The translations under genes and the position numbers were made by a program. Of a stretch of DNA of 64,000 nucleotides, positions 51,759 through 59,873 are shown piece after piece. The notes beneath the pieces were generated by a model that made no database searches, was not told the DNA's origin, and saw only the letters and a list, made by a program, of their open reading frames with translations. Source of the DNA: Bradyrhizobium sp. SZCCT0148 (lineage in GTDB: Bacteria; Pseudomonadota; Alphaproteobacteria; Rhizobiales; Xanthobacteraceae); contig NZ_JAFCKT010000001.1 of NCBI RefSeq assembly GCF_018129985.1, forward strand, positions 1,302,001-1,366,000, read 5' to 3'. The stretch's first letter is position 1. The number at the start of each line of letters is the position of its first letter.

Positions 51759-52841
51759 CTAGCGAATGGCAGTTGCGCTCTTGAGCAGCGCGACGAGTTG
51801 GCTTTGCTGGCTGGTTCCGGTCTTGCGAAAGATCTGTTCGAGATAAGAACGCGCGGTCGCAAACTTGATGCCGCTCTGCTCGGCCGCCGCCTTGAGCGTC
51901 TGCCCCGAGGAAAGGCTTGCGGCAAGTTTGGCCTGGGCAGGCGTGAGGTCGAACAGGCCCGACAACAGACCGGGTGCCGGAACGAGCGCACTCGCCTGTG
52001 CCGGCGTGAACACCAGGATCGTATCCCCGCCAGAGAAGAGGTCACGGGCAGACCGCAACAAGGGCAAGACGTGAAGAACGCCCGGCGCAGTCTCATCCGG
52101 ACTGGTGATGGGAATGGAACGAACCGCTTGTGGAATGGCGCTTTGCCGGTTTTCCTGGAGGGCAGCGCGCAGCAGTTCATTGGCCCGCCCCTGAGCAATG
52201 GTGACCCGGTCGCCAAGTCCGAAACCGAACAGATCGGAACGCTCGAGAAACCGCTTGTTCGCCGCGATGGCGACGCCGTTGACGCACACGGTGGCGGCAA
52301 GGCCGAGCGCTTCGAGCGCCGTGACCGTGCCGTTTGCGCGCTCCAGACCGAGCCGCGAAGCGATCAGCGCCGCGCGGGCCAGATGTGGGCGCAAGGCATC
52401 GAGGCGCGCTAGCTCCTCTGGTTCGTAACGGCCGGCACCGAGCCCCTTCTGCAGGACGTAGATCGCCAGCTCGCCTGTCGGCATCGGCACCGCGGTGCAG
52501 ACGTGCGCGCCGATGCCTCGGGCGCGCAGACGCTGGCGAATGAGATCATTCTCGATCTCGGAGGCGGACATGTAGTCGTCGACTTGGACGAAGCTGTTGG
52601 GCTTGGCATCGCACATGCGCACGACCGACGTCGAGAAGCGCAAATCCGGGCTGATCAGAAATTCTTCGAGGAGATCTTGGAGGTTGTTCAGCGTGACTCC
52701 GCTCGCGCGCGCATCATCGCCGAACAGGAAAAGGGTCGCGCCGATAGATTGTGATGTCGCAGCCAGATCGGTCAGAAGTTTGGGCCATAGCTCGGGAACA
52801 AATGCGCTCTCATAGGCAAGATCGATAATCTGCACTGGCAC
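51759..52841 (-). CDS. LuxR-type transcriptional regulator
   Basis: 360 residues. The C-terminal 65 residues are a LuxR helix-turn-helix: FDLTPAQAKLAASLSSGQTLKAAAEQSGIKFATARSYLEQIFRKTGTSQQSQLVALL. The N-terminal 290 residues do not look like an autoinducer-binding domain (no AHL-binding W/Y/D pattern), so this is a non-quorum LuxR. It is divergent from the YadA-like operon with a 488-base gap, and is a reasonable candidate for its regulator. Confidence 0.85.
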   Translation of the reverse strand: MPVQIIDLAYESAFVPELWPKLLTDLAATSQSIGATLFLFGDDARASGVTLNNLQDLLEEFLISPDLRFSTSVVRMCDAKPNSFVQVDDYMSASEIENDLIRQRLRARGIGAHVCTAVPMPTGELAIYVLQKGLGAGRYEPEELARLDALRPHLARAALIASRLGLERANGTVTALEALGLAATVCVNGVAIAANKRFLERSDLFGFGLGDRVTIAQGRANELLRAALQENRQSAIPQAVRSIPITSPDETAPGVLHVLPLLRSARDLFSGGDTILVFTPAQASALVPAPGLLSGLFDLTPAQAKLAASLSSGQTLKAAAEQSGIKFATARSYLEQIFRKTGTSQQSQLVALLKSATAIR

Positions 52842-53329
52842 ACCACTAACAGACGAACCGTCAGGCTTGCCTGTTCATTTCAGTCTCGAATGTTGGCCGT
52901 GCGCGGCATGGACTGCAGTCCTCGCAAACCGAAGCGACGGACTGGAAATTGCGACGTGCGGCAACGTTGAGAACTCATTGTTCTTCTTGAAATCATCATG
53001 GGCCGACAAGTCCGTCGGCAATGACAACGGCGAATGAAAAATCGAGCAATCCGGCAAACGGATTATCGAACGGCGCCGTTGAGTTTGCAACGGCCGCTTC
53101 GAACCTCGGCGCGCTCGGGGGAAGCAATTGCAGGCGAGACGACAAGTGGCTCGCATCGAATAGACTGCCGGTTCCCTGACCGGGAACCACAACAGACGCT
53201 CGGATCGATGAGTCGGCGCAACCGTCAAATGCCGGTGTTTATTCAATAAAGTTGGTGTGGCGGCGGCGCTACAACGATACCGCGAAGGTGATGCTAAACC
53301 AATTGCATTCGGCTTTTGGGAGATTCCAA
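52842..53329. other. Long intergenic stretch upstream of the YadA-like gene
   Basis: No gene seen. It separates the divergent LuxR-type and YadA-like genes and probably contains both promoters and regulatory sites; I could not identify them. Confidence 0.45.
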
Positions 53330-54424
53330 ATGATATTCCAACAAGGCTTCATCACCAGATCTTTGACAACCTCGGTCCCCCTACTGGCGCTTGCCGCAAC
53401 ACTGCTGACACCTCGCCCCGCTCACGCCATCCACGCCGTCTGCTCCTTCGTGAGCGGCAGCGAGCAGCAGGTTCTTGTGGTTCAGGACGACGACTGTTCC
53501 AATCCTTTCACGCCGTTCGCAGGCGGACCGTTACTCTTCGGAGACAGCATCCACGCCTCCCAGGATATGACCGTGGACGGCACCACGACGACCGGCACGA
53601 CGAACGTCAACGGCAACTCGACCTTTGGCGCGGGGACAACGGCGACGTTCAACGGAAACGCCGTTTTCAATGGGACGGTCTCCTTTGCGGGCGCGCAGAA
53701 TTTCGCAGGCATCACCAACACCGGAAATATCTCGACGGACACGCTGAGTACGACCGGCGCCGCCACGATCGGAGGCACGCTGAGCGTAACGGGCCAAGCG
53801 ACCTTCAATGGCATCACCAACACGGGCAATCTGACCACCGACACAATGACGGCGAACACATCGATCAACACGCCGCTGATCACAGCGACTACCGCCAACG
53901 TGACGACGGCCAACATGACCACCGTCAATGCCACGACGGCCAACATAACAACCGCCAACGCGACAACGGCCAACCTCGGTACGGCCAATGTCACGACGGC
54001 ACTCCAGGTATCCCCGGGCGCGACGGTCAACATGGGCGGCAACAGGGTTCAGAACGTCGCCGCACCGGTGGCAGGAACCGACGCGGCCAACAAGAGCTAT
54101 GTCGACGCCAGCGTGGCCTCCCTGGGAGGGCAGTTCGACCAGGCGCTCGCGGGGGTCAACAGCAGGATTGACGACATTTCGAACCGGACGACCAAAGCAA
54201 CTGCCGGCGTCGCCATGGCATTCGCAATGGCCGGCGTGCCGACGGTGCTGCCCAACGAGCGAGTTGCCTTCACCATGAACTACGGCAATTTCCAGGGACA
54301 GAACGGCTTGGCGCTCAATGGCGCAGTCCGCCTGAGCGACAATTTGCAGTTCACAGGCGGCGTCGGCTATTCGACCAACCAGAACCTCGTCGGTGCCCGC
54401 GCCGGCTTGCGTGTCGGCTGGTAG
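53330..54424 (+). CDS. Small YadA-like trimeric autotransporter
   Basis: 364 residues from the ATG at 53330 (GGGAGATTCCAA upstream). The signal peptide ends ARPAHA-like before IHAVCSF. The passenger (residues 60-225) has repeats of GNTT/TGN-type short blocks, then seven 5-residue repeats of TTAN-x type at about 53888-53992. GTDAANKSYVDASVASL is a typical neck motif, the segment after it a short coiled-coil stalk, and residues 290-364 the YadA anchor (VAMAFAMAGVPTVL and GGVGYSTNQNLVGARAGLRVGW). It assembles as a trimer in the outer membrane and displays the passenger. Confidence 0.88.
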   Translation: MIFQQGFITRSLTTSVPLLALAATLLTPRPAHAIHAVCSFVSGSEQQVLVVQDDDCSNPFTPFAGGPLLFGDSIHASQDMTVDGTTTTGTTNVNGNSTFGAGTTATFNGNAVFNGTVSFAGAQNFAGITNTGNISTDTLSTTGAATIGGTLSVTGQATFNGITNTGNLTTDTMTANTSINTPLITATTANVTTANMTTVNATTANITTANATTANLGTANVTTALQVSPGATVNMGGNRVQNVAAPVAGTDAANKSYVDASVASLGGQFDQALAGVNSRIDDISNRTTKATAGVAMAFAMAGVPTVLPNERVAFTMNYGNFQGQNGLALNGAVRLSDNLQFTGGVGYSTNQNLVGARAGLRVGW

Positions 54425-54429
54425 CCACC

Positions 54430-55128
54430 ATGCGCTCCAGGCCTCATGCCGTCTTTGCACTGACACTATGTCTGGCCGCTCTTGGGCCGACCGCCGTCTT
54501 GCCGCAGACAAGCCCCGCCCAAAATCCGCCGGGCGGCGCAGCTCCAATTCCTGGTGCTAGGCCTGCGGAGACGAATGCGGCGCCCGCCCGTGCCAAGGTT
54601 CAGGTGCCGCTGGACCAGGCGCTGCTATTGGTGCGTTCGACCCTGTTGACGCTCAACGATGCCAACCATTCCGGCAACTACACCGTGCTGCGAGACCTTG
54701 CCTCGCAGGAGTTTCAGGCCAGAAATACGTCCGCGGATCTCGCGCTCGTCTTTTCCGACATGCGAAGGAGTAATCTGAGCCTGTTCAGCGTCATGCTGCT
54801 GTCACCTCAGCTGTCCAGCGCCCCCGAGATCGACGCCGAAGGACGTCTGCGGGTTGCGGGCTATGTTCCTACGAGCCCGCAGCAGGTGAAATTCGAAGTT
54901 GCGTATGAAGCCTCTTCTCGCCAGTGGAAGCTGTTGAGCCTCAATATCTCGACCGCGCCTCTCCAAACGGCGGCACCTTCCCAGGAGGCGCCGAAGAGCG
55001 AACCCAGAAAGCAGGCGCAGGCTCCAAAGACCCCACCAAAAGCGCCGGCCGCAAAAGGCCCTCCAACCAAATTGGAGGCAGCTCAGAGCCCCGCTCCCCA
55101 GCCTCAGGGAGCGTCCAGCCAGGAGTAG
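54430..55128 (+). CDS. Exported protein in the YadA-like operon
   Basis: 232 residues, beginning 5 bases after the YadA-like stop codon. A signal peptide (1-26) is followed by a Pro/Ala linker, a helical domain (residues 55-175: VPLDQALLLVRSTLLTLNDANHSGNYTVLRDLASQEFQ) and a Pro/Lys/Ala tail. The central domain ends in a beta-strand pair (VKFEVAYEASSRQWKLLSLNI). Position suggests it is periplasmic and may help the adhesin fold or be displayed with it. No family recognised. Confidence 0.7.
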   Translation: MRSRPHAVFALTLCLAALGPTAVLPQTSPAQNPPGGAAPIPGARPAETNAAPARAKVQVPLDQALLLVRSTLLTLNDANHSGNYTVLRDLASQEFQARNTSADLALVFSDMRRSNLSLFSVMLLSPQLSSAPEIDAEGRLRVAGYVPTSPQQVKFEVAYEASSRQWKLLSLNISTAPLQTAAPSQEAPKSEPRKQAQAPKTPPKAPAAKGPPTKLEAAQSPAPQPQGASSQE

Positions 55129-55372
55129 AGTTCGGGCCTGAAGGTGCGCCGCAACCGTCGTCGTTCTGCGATCCTCAAAGCGTCGCGCGACATTTGAGGC
55201 CAAACAGAAGCTAACAGAACAGGTCGTGACGCCGTGAGGGCCGACGGAAACGGCACAGTCCCCTGGAGGTCGCTTGCCGACATCCGACAGGCGGCGACCA
55301 AGGTCAGCCAGCGGTAATGCGCCTACCTGCCGTGATGACAGCCTCGACAGTTGGAGGAAGAAGTCATCATGG

Positions 55373-55558
55373 TCACTTCGCGTAACCCTGTGATCGCAGC
55401 CACGAGATCCGACGCTCTCCGTTCATCCAATCGTCAATTTCAGCCTTGCTCGTGAAGCCCGTGATTTCTCGGGGTTCTGCGCCCGGGTACTCGGCGATGA
55501 TCGCCCAGTCGCCCTCGGCTTTGCGGATTGGTTTGAAGCTCACTTTTACTTTTGCCAT
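55373..55558 (-). CDS. Small protein, conserved-looking
   Basis: 61 residues from the ATG at 55558; an in-frame TTG lies 6 bases upstream. KVSFKPIRKAEGDWAIIAEYPGAEPREITGF then SKAEIDDWMNGERRISWLRSQGY. It looks like a short beta-strand plus helix. I recall similar small proteins as conserved hypotheticals in Bradyrhizobium. Unknown function. Confidence 0.55.
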   Translation of the reverse strand: MAKVKVSFKPIRKAEGDWAIIAEYPGAEPREITGFTSKAEIDDWMNGERRISWLRSQGYAK

Positions 55559-55880
55559 GCCCAACTATGCAGGAAAGTGAGCGAAAAGGGAACCTCTCCA
55601 AACACTCAAGGTCACTCCCACCATCACTCATCGGTTCGTGCGGCTTTCAACCACGGAACCGATGCACCGATCATGAAAGAACGGCCGTCGGCTTCTTCTT
55701 GAAGTTTCGCGGCGGCTGCTGTAAAGTGTTCGTTATCGATACTGGCCGAACAACTGTTCCGCTTTCGCCTCATATCCTGACGGCGCGCACGTTTCAGACA
55801 TTCTCCAACATCGACTAACCGGAACGTTGGCCGCAAGTCCGCGCGCCAGCATTGCTGCGCGCATTCGAAAGGAAGACCTG
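55559..55880. other. Intergenic stretch upstream of the cold-shock gene
   Basis: No gene seen. It is likely to hold the long 5' untranslated region expected for a cold-shock mRNA, but I did not identify its folds. Confidence 0.4.
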
Positions 55881-56090
55881 ATGAATACAGGTACAGTGAA
55901 GTGGTTTAACAGCCAAAAGGGCTTCGGCTTTATCCAACCGGCAAACGGCAGCACCGACGTTTTCGTTCATATCAGCGCGGTCGAACGCGCTGGCATGGAC
56001 ACCCTCAACGAGGGGCAGACGCTGTCTTACGACGTCGTGGCAGACCGCCGCACGGGCAAGTCCGCTGCCGATAATCTTCGTGCTGCTTAA
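55881..56090 (+). CDS. cspA: Cold-shock protein (CspA family)
   Basis: 69 residues with AGGAAGACCTG before the ATG. GTVKWFNSQKGFGFIQP contains RNP1 (KGFGFIQP), and DVFVHISAVERAG contains RNP2 (VFVHI). Both are intact and bind single-stranded RNA or DNA. Family members are RNA chaperones. A strong terminator follows at 56152-56183. Confidence 0.95.
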   Translation: MNTGTVKWFNSQKGFGFIQPANGSTDVFVHISAVERAGMDTLNEGQTLSYDVVADRRTGKSAADNLRAA

Positions 56091-56151
56091 TTAAGAGCAC
56101 GACAGACCTGTCGCTCTCGCCACGGATGTACTGGCAGAGCTTGTGGTCCTG

Positions 56152-56183
56152 CCCCGCTCCTGAGTCGTCAGGGCGGGGTTTTT
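56152..56183 (+). terminator. Rho-independent terminator of the cold-shock gene
   Basis: CCCCGC (56152-56157) with GCGGGG (56173-56178), plus CCTGA/TCAGG inside, followed by TTTTT (56179-56183). Confidence 0.88.
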
Positions 56184-56274
56184 GCTTCACCCCGAGCAAG
56201 GGCGGGGGCCGGCAGAATGTGTTACGTCACGCCCGCGCTTGACGTCACAGCAGCTGCAAACATCGAGGTAACAC

Positions 56275-56481
56275 ATGTCGTATGCCTATAAGCTGAATGA
56301 AGACGTGCGCCACCAGCCCCAAGGTCCGCAAGGACGTGCCACCACCGAACCGCCCATGATCTATACCATCATCCAACACATGCCGATCGAGTCCGACGGA
56401 CGCGTGAGATACCGCATCAGGGCCAAGTCCGAAAAGATCGAGCGAGTCGTTACGGAAGATCAGCTTTCGTATTTTCAATAA
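56275..56481 (+). CDS. Small protein, unknown function
   Basis: 68 residues. A flexible N-terminus (QPQGPQGRATTEPP) precedes IYTIIQHMPIESDGRVRYRIRAKSEKIERVVTEDQL, a short beta-sheet domain. I recall similar short proteins in Bradyrhizobium, but no named family. It ends 127 bases before the end of the convergent GrlR-like gene. Confidence 0.55.
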   Translation: MSYAYKLNEDVRHQPQGPQGRATTEPPMIYTIIQHMPIESDGRVRYRIRAKSEKIERVVTEDQLSYFQ

Positions 56482-56608
56482 TCTTCCGACCGAGACCGGC
56501 AGCCGAGCCACGCGGCGAGAACCTCATGACGACGTCTCCCTGCGCGCAGAATGCCGGCGCTCGTCTCGGCTGAAAACGACAAGATTGCCGGGCGCGCAAG
56601 CGCGGGCT

Positions 56609-57313
56609 CTAGGCCCTTCTCATCAGCCTGAGCGAAGCCGCCAACCGCAGGCTACGCTTGCCGGCGAGCGCGATGCCTTCGAGCTCGCCGCTGTCTTGGT
56701 TGCAGGTGCCGGAGAAGCCGATCCCGACCTCGTAGCCACCGAATACGGGATTCTCGCCCTTCGCTGGCGTGTGCTCCTGGTTGAGCATCTCGCCCTTCCA
56801 GCGGCCGTCCGCCGAGGAATAGGAGCCGAGATAGTAGAAGAACGCATCCCCGCCGAGGATGCGGCCGTCGATCAGCAGCATCACGCCGGAGAGCCCGGCC
56901 TCGACGCCGTCGAGCGCGCGCAGGCTCATGCCGTAGAATCCGTTGGCGATGCCGCCCTGCCCGATCGTGCCGCGGGGCGGCAGCGCCCCGTCATCGAGCC
57001 GCGTGAGATTGGCCCAGAAGTTGGCACCCGGCATGGTGTCCGCACCGCCTTGTAGACGGATCTCGTTGCCAACCAGCCGGCCGCGCGCCGCGATCGAGGC
57101 CACGTCCGCCCCCATCAGCGGCTTGTAGTTTGGATCGTGGTTGTGCCGCTCGGTGATGACCTCGGCGATGATCTCGCCATCGCGCTCGACATAGGTGCCG
57201 AGATGAGCAAAGCCCGAATTGCCGCCCAGCATCTTTCCGTCATGCAGGCACATGATGCTGCGGCCTGCCGCATCGTTGACGCCGTATTCTACCTTGTAGA
57301 GTCCATCCAGCAA
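56609..57313 (-). CDS. GrlR-like regulatory protein with duplicated domain (copy 1)
   Basis: 234 residues starting at a TTG (57313); the exact start is uncertain. Two GrlR-like halves are visible: LDGLYKVEYGVNDAAGRSIMCLHDGKMLGGNS with HLGTY, and GFYGMSLRALDGVEAGLSGVMLLIDGRILGGD with YYLGSY. GrlR of enteropathogenic E. coli (about 120 residues) blocks the T3SS activator GrlA by protein contact. Here two domains are fused. A close paralogue lies at 59874-60575. No T3SS genes are nearby, so the partner is unknown. Confidence 0.68.
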   Translation of the reverse strand: MLDGLYKVEYGVNDAAGRSIMCLHDGKMLGGNSGFAHLGTYVERDGEIIAEVITERHNHDPNYKPLMGADVASIAARGRLVGNEIRLQGGADTMPGANFWANLTRLDDGALPPRGTIGQGGIANGFYGMSLRALDGVEAGLSGVMLLIDGRILGGDAFFYYLGSYSSADGRWKGEMLNQEHTPAKGENPVFGGYEVGIGFSGTCNQDSGELEGIALAGKRSLRLAASLRLMRRA

Positions 57314-57435
57314 CGTAACCAGCCCACAACATCGGAAAGGAACGCAGGCTACCTAGCATTGCCGCCGCAGCTCGGCCACCCGGCTTTTCCGCGCAGGGGC
57401 CTTGCAGGACAGCGGCCGCCCGATGCCACATCTTC

Positions 57436-57535
57436 CTGTTTTGCCCGACGGGTCAAAGCAGATTTTGCAAAATTCGAGGCTCGCAATTCCGCTGCGATTT
57501 CAAGGACTCCCTACTGTGCATGGGGTTGTTTTCGC
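57436..57535. repeat. Dispersed intergenic repeat (family E), copy 2
   Basis: Begins TGTTTTGCCCGACG and ends with the 25-base block (57511-57535) identical to 8541-8565. The centre differs. Confidence 0.75.
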
Positions 57536-57566
57536 GTTTTTTGGTTTGGCGGATCTCTATCGCGCA

Positions 57567-57716
57567 TCAATGCCGCTTGAAATACTGCACCTCGCGCTCG
57601 TGCTTCTCGGCAGCCGCACGGCTCTTGAAGGTCCCGAGGTTACGACGCTTGCCTGTCTTCGGATTCACCTTGCGTGAATAGAGGCGGTATTCGCCCGACG
57701 CCAGTTTGCGGATCAT
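57567..57716 (-). CDS. 49-residue basic protein
   Basis: AGGAGGTGCGGTC precedes the ATG at 57716, the best ribosome binding site in this part of the window. The protein is basic: MIRKLASGEYRLYSRKVNPK, TGKRRNLGTFKSRAAAEKHEREVQYF. It looks like a beta-hairpin plus helix of nucleic-acid-binding type. I recall near-identical proteins as conserved hypotheticals in Bradyrhizobium. Confidence 0.7.
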   Translation of the reverse strand: MIRKLASGEYRLYSRKVNPKTGKRRNLGTFKSRAAAEKHEREVQYFKRH

Positions 57717-57810
57717 GACCGCACCTCCTGCTTGACATGGTCTCAACCGCCCGTGCTGGAGCTGGTTCCTGCCTCGAACCATCAGGCGGGAGCGCCCGAC
57801 AAAGAGGCGA

Positions 57811-58269
57811 ATGAGTAAGACCGAGCCATCAGCCGAAGCGCAGATCGCAGCGTTTGTCGCCAGCGCGTCGAAGCAGCCGCTGCTCGATGCCGCCTTCGAA
57901 CTCTGGCGCTGTCGCTTCCGGCTGGATTCGATCGAGGGACGCCCGACCGCCGACGAGGTCCGCATCAATCGCGCCCTCAACCCGCAGCAGTTGGCGGTGA
58001 AATACCGCTACGACCGTGACCACGCCCATGAAGGGCCGATGTTCGGTTATGTGAAGCGCGCCCATCCCGATGCCGATGACGAGGCGATCCGGCGAGCCAT
58101 CATCACAGCGGTCAAATTCGAGGCCGCGACTGAAGCTCATTTCAAATGGGACGGCGATTTCTGGGAATGCGTCGTTCGCGCCGTGGCGCAGGCCGCAGCA
58201 GAGTATCCCGATTTCCTCGAGACGACCTATCGCGACGCCCGCAACAATCTCGCCTATTACATGAAGTGA
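57811..58269 (+). CDS. Small helical protein, unknown function
   Basis: 152 residues, all-helical by composition: QIAAFVASASKQPLLDAAFELWRCRF, then KYRYDRDHAHEGPMFGYVKRAHPDADDEAI, then FKWDGDFWECVVRAVAQAAAEYPDF. No signal peptide. Divergent from the 49-residue gene and convergent with the Sel1 gene. No family recognised. Confidence 0.6.
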   Translation: MSKTEPSAEAQIAAFVASASKQPLLDAAFELWRCRFRLDSIEGRPTADEVRINRALNPQQLAVKYRYDRDHAHEGPMFGYVKRAHPDADDEAIRRAIITAVKFEAATEAHFKWDGDFWECVVRAVAQAAAEYPDFLETTYRDARNNLAYYMK

Positions 58270-58317
58270 GCTGCCGGGGCGGACGCCAGGCTCATCTCTC
58301 GCAAAGGGAGCATTGCG

Positions 58318-59145
58318 CTAGAAGCACAGCGTGGTGACGAGCTTGCCCTGCTTGTCCTTGATCGCATAGGGACAGCGCAGCCGCTCCAGCGCAGCCTTGG
58401 CGTCTGCGTCGCCGAGCGCGGCGGCGCGTTCGTAATAGGCTTTCGCGGCGTCCTTGTCCTTTGGCCCGCCGCGGCCTTCCTGCGCGAAGGCCCCCATCCG
58501 CTCCAGCGCGCCGGGATGGTTTTGCGCCGCCGCCTTCTCGAACAGCGCACGCGCCGCGACGTCGTCCTTCGCACCGCCCGAACCTTCGGACAGCATCAGG
58601 CCGAGCTGGTATTGCGCCTCCGCATTGGTCTCGGCGGCCTTGCCGAGCAGCGCGCGCGCCTGTACCGGATCGGCCGGCCCGGCGCCACCCGCACCGCCGA
58701 GCGCGGCGAGGTTGCTGACGCCGCGGGGGTTGCCTGCTTGCGCCGCCTTCTCGAACAGCTTGCGCGCCTGGGCCTCGTCCTTGGCGATGCCGGAGCCGGT
58801 GCCATAGGCAACGCCGAGCTCGACCATCGCCGCGCTCGATCCCTTGTCGGCCGCCTTGCGCCAGGCGGCGATCGCCTCCGCCGTTTGCCGGTTGGCGGCG
58901 TAGGCGCGGCCAAGCGCGAACATCGCGCGGCGCGACGATGCTGCGGCCTGCTTGCAGAACCTGATCGCGGTGGCGACGTCGGAGGATGCGATCTCCGCCA
59001 CGCCCCTCACGTCAGCCGGCTTGTCGGGATCGCTGGGATCGGCCGCGACCCGGTCGCACAACACGAGATCGGCCGATTGCGCGCGCGCCGCCAGGGGCGC
59101 GGCAAGCACCAGGACAATGGCAAGGAAACAACTCCGCATGCTCAT
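58318..59145 (-). CDS. Exported Sel1-repeat protein
   Basis: 275 residues; the ATG at 59145 has GGGGA about 9 bases upstream. Signal peptide 1-22, then Sel1-like repeats about 36 residues long: AMVELGVAYGTGSGIAKDEAQARKLFEKAAQ, QYQLGLMLSEGSGGAKDDVAARALFEKAA and ERMGAFAQEGRGGPKDKDAAKAYYERAA. The repeats make a superhelical protein-protein scaffold. Two cysteines near each end may pair. Last gene of a three-gene operon with GrlR-like copy 2 and a binding-fold protein. Confidence 0.85.
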   Translation of the reverse strand: MSMRSCFLAIVLVLAAPLAARAQSADLVLCDRVAADPSDPDKPADVRGVAEIASSDVATAIRFCKQAAASSRRAMFALGRAYAANRQTAEAIAAWRKAADKGSSAAMVELGVAYGTGSGIAKDEAQARKLFEKAAQAGNPRGVSNLAALGGAGGAGPADPVQARALLGKAAETNAEAQYQLGLMLSEGSGGAKDDVAARALFEKAAAQNHPGALERMGAFAQEGRGGPKDKDAAKAYYERAAALGDADAKAALERLRCPYAIKDKQGKLVTTLCF

Positions 59146-59171
59146 CACGTTGCGTCCCCGCTCCGGCAAAT

Positions 59172-59855
59172 TCAAGGCTCGAGTCCTGATTGACGCAGGA
59201 CCGGCACGACCTCGGGCGAGGCCAGATAGCGCAGCAGCCAGTCCGCGGCGTCGGCATTTGTCGCAGCCGCGATGCGGCCGGCGGAGAACACCGCCGGGGT
59301 CTGCAGCTCGTGCGGAATCGGGCCGACCACCTCGATGCCGCCGACCTGCTTCAGCTCGCTGATCTGCTGCACGGCGAGGTCGGCCTCGCCGCTGACGAGA
59401 CGCTCTGCCGTAAAACCCTGCTCGACGACGGTGGCCTTGGCGTTGATCTCGGCGGCAATCCCCATCCGCGCGATCAGCTGGGCGAAGTAGACGCCGCTGG
59501 CGCCCAGCCGCGAATAGGCAACGGATCGCGCTGCGAGCAGCGTCCCGCGCAGCGCCGCTTCGCTTCCGATATCGGGATGCGCCTGCCCTGCCCGCACTGC
59601 AATGCCGACATAGGAGCGCGCCAGATCGACCGTGCTATCGGCGGGTACGCGGCCCTCCGCGATCATGTCGTCCAGCCCCTCGCGCGTGAGGATCACGAGA
59701 TCGGCGGCCTCGCCCGCACGCAACCGCTTCAGCAAGGCGAGGGTCGGCGCAAACTCGGCGTCGATACGGACTCCGGTTGTGGCTTCGTACGCGGACGACA
59801 GGCTGCGCATCGCCCCCATCAGGCCGAGCGTCGAGAGCATACGAAGGTTTTCCAT
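59172..59855 (-). CDS. ModA-like periplasmic-binding-fold protein without a signal peptide
   Basis: 227 residues. APTLALLKRLRAGEAADLVILTREGLDDMI and YVGIAVRAGQAHPDI follow the ModA-type (molybdate) solute-binding fold, and SGEADLAVQQISELKQVGGIEVVG is the hinge/second-lobe pattern. It opens with ENLRMLSTLGLMGAMRSL and shows no signal peptide or lipobox, so it is predicted cytoplasmic, unlike true ModA. It starts 18 bases after the GrlR-like copy 2 stop and ends 26 bases before the Sel1 gene. Probably a ligand sensor rather than a transport component. Confidence 0.75.
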   Translation of the reverse strand: MENLRMLSTLGLMGAMRSLSSAYEATTGVRIDAEFAPTLALLKRLRAGEAADLVILTREGLDDMIAEGRVPADSTVDLARSYVGIAVRAGQAHPDIGSEAALRGTLLAARSVAYSRLGASGVYFAQLIARMGIAAEINAKATVVEQGFTAERLVSGEADLAVQQISELKQVGGIEVVGPIPHELQTPAVFSAGRIAAATNADAADWLLRYLASPEVVPVLRQSGLEP

Positions 59856-59873
59856 GAGCTATTCCCGTCGCGA

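Noticed and set aside
51759..52841. A quorum-sensing LuxR/LuxI pair
   Set aside because: The LuxR-type protein lacks an autoinducer-binding pattern, and no LuxI-type synthase is in the window.
53888..53992. Short repeats resembling a CRISPR or TALE-type array
   Set aside because: They are in-frame coding repeats of 15 bases with no spacers, inside a signal-peptide-bearing adhesin.
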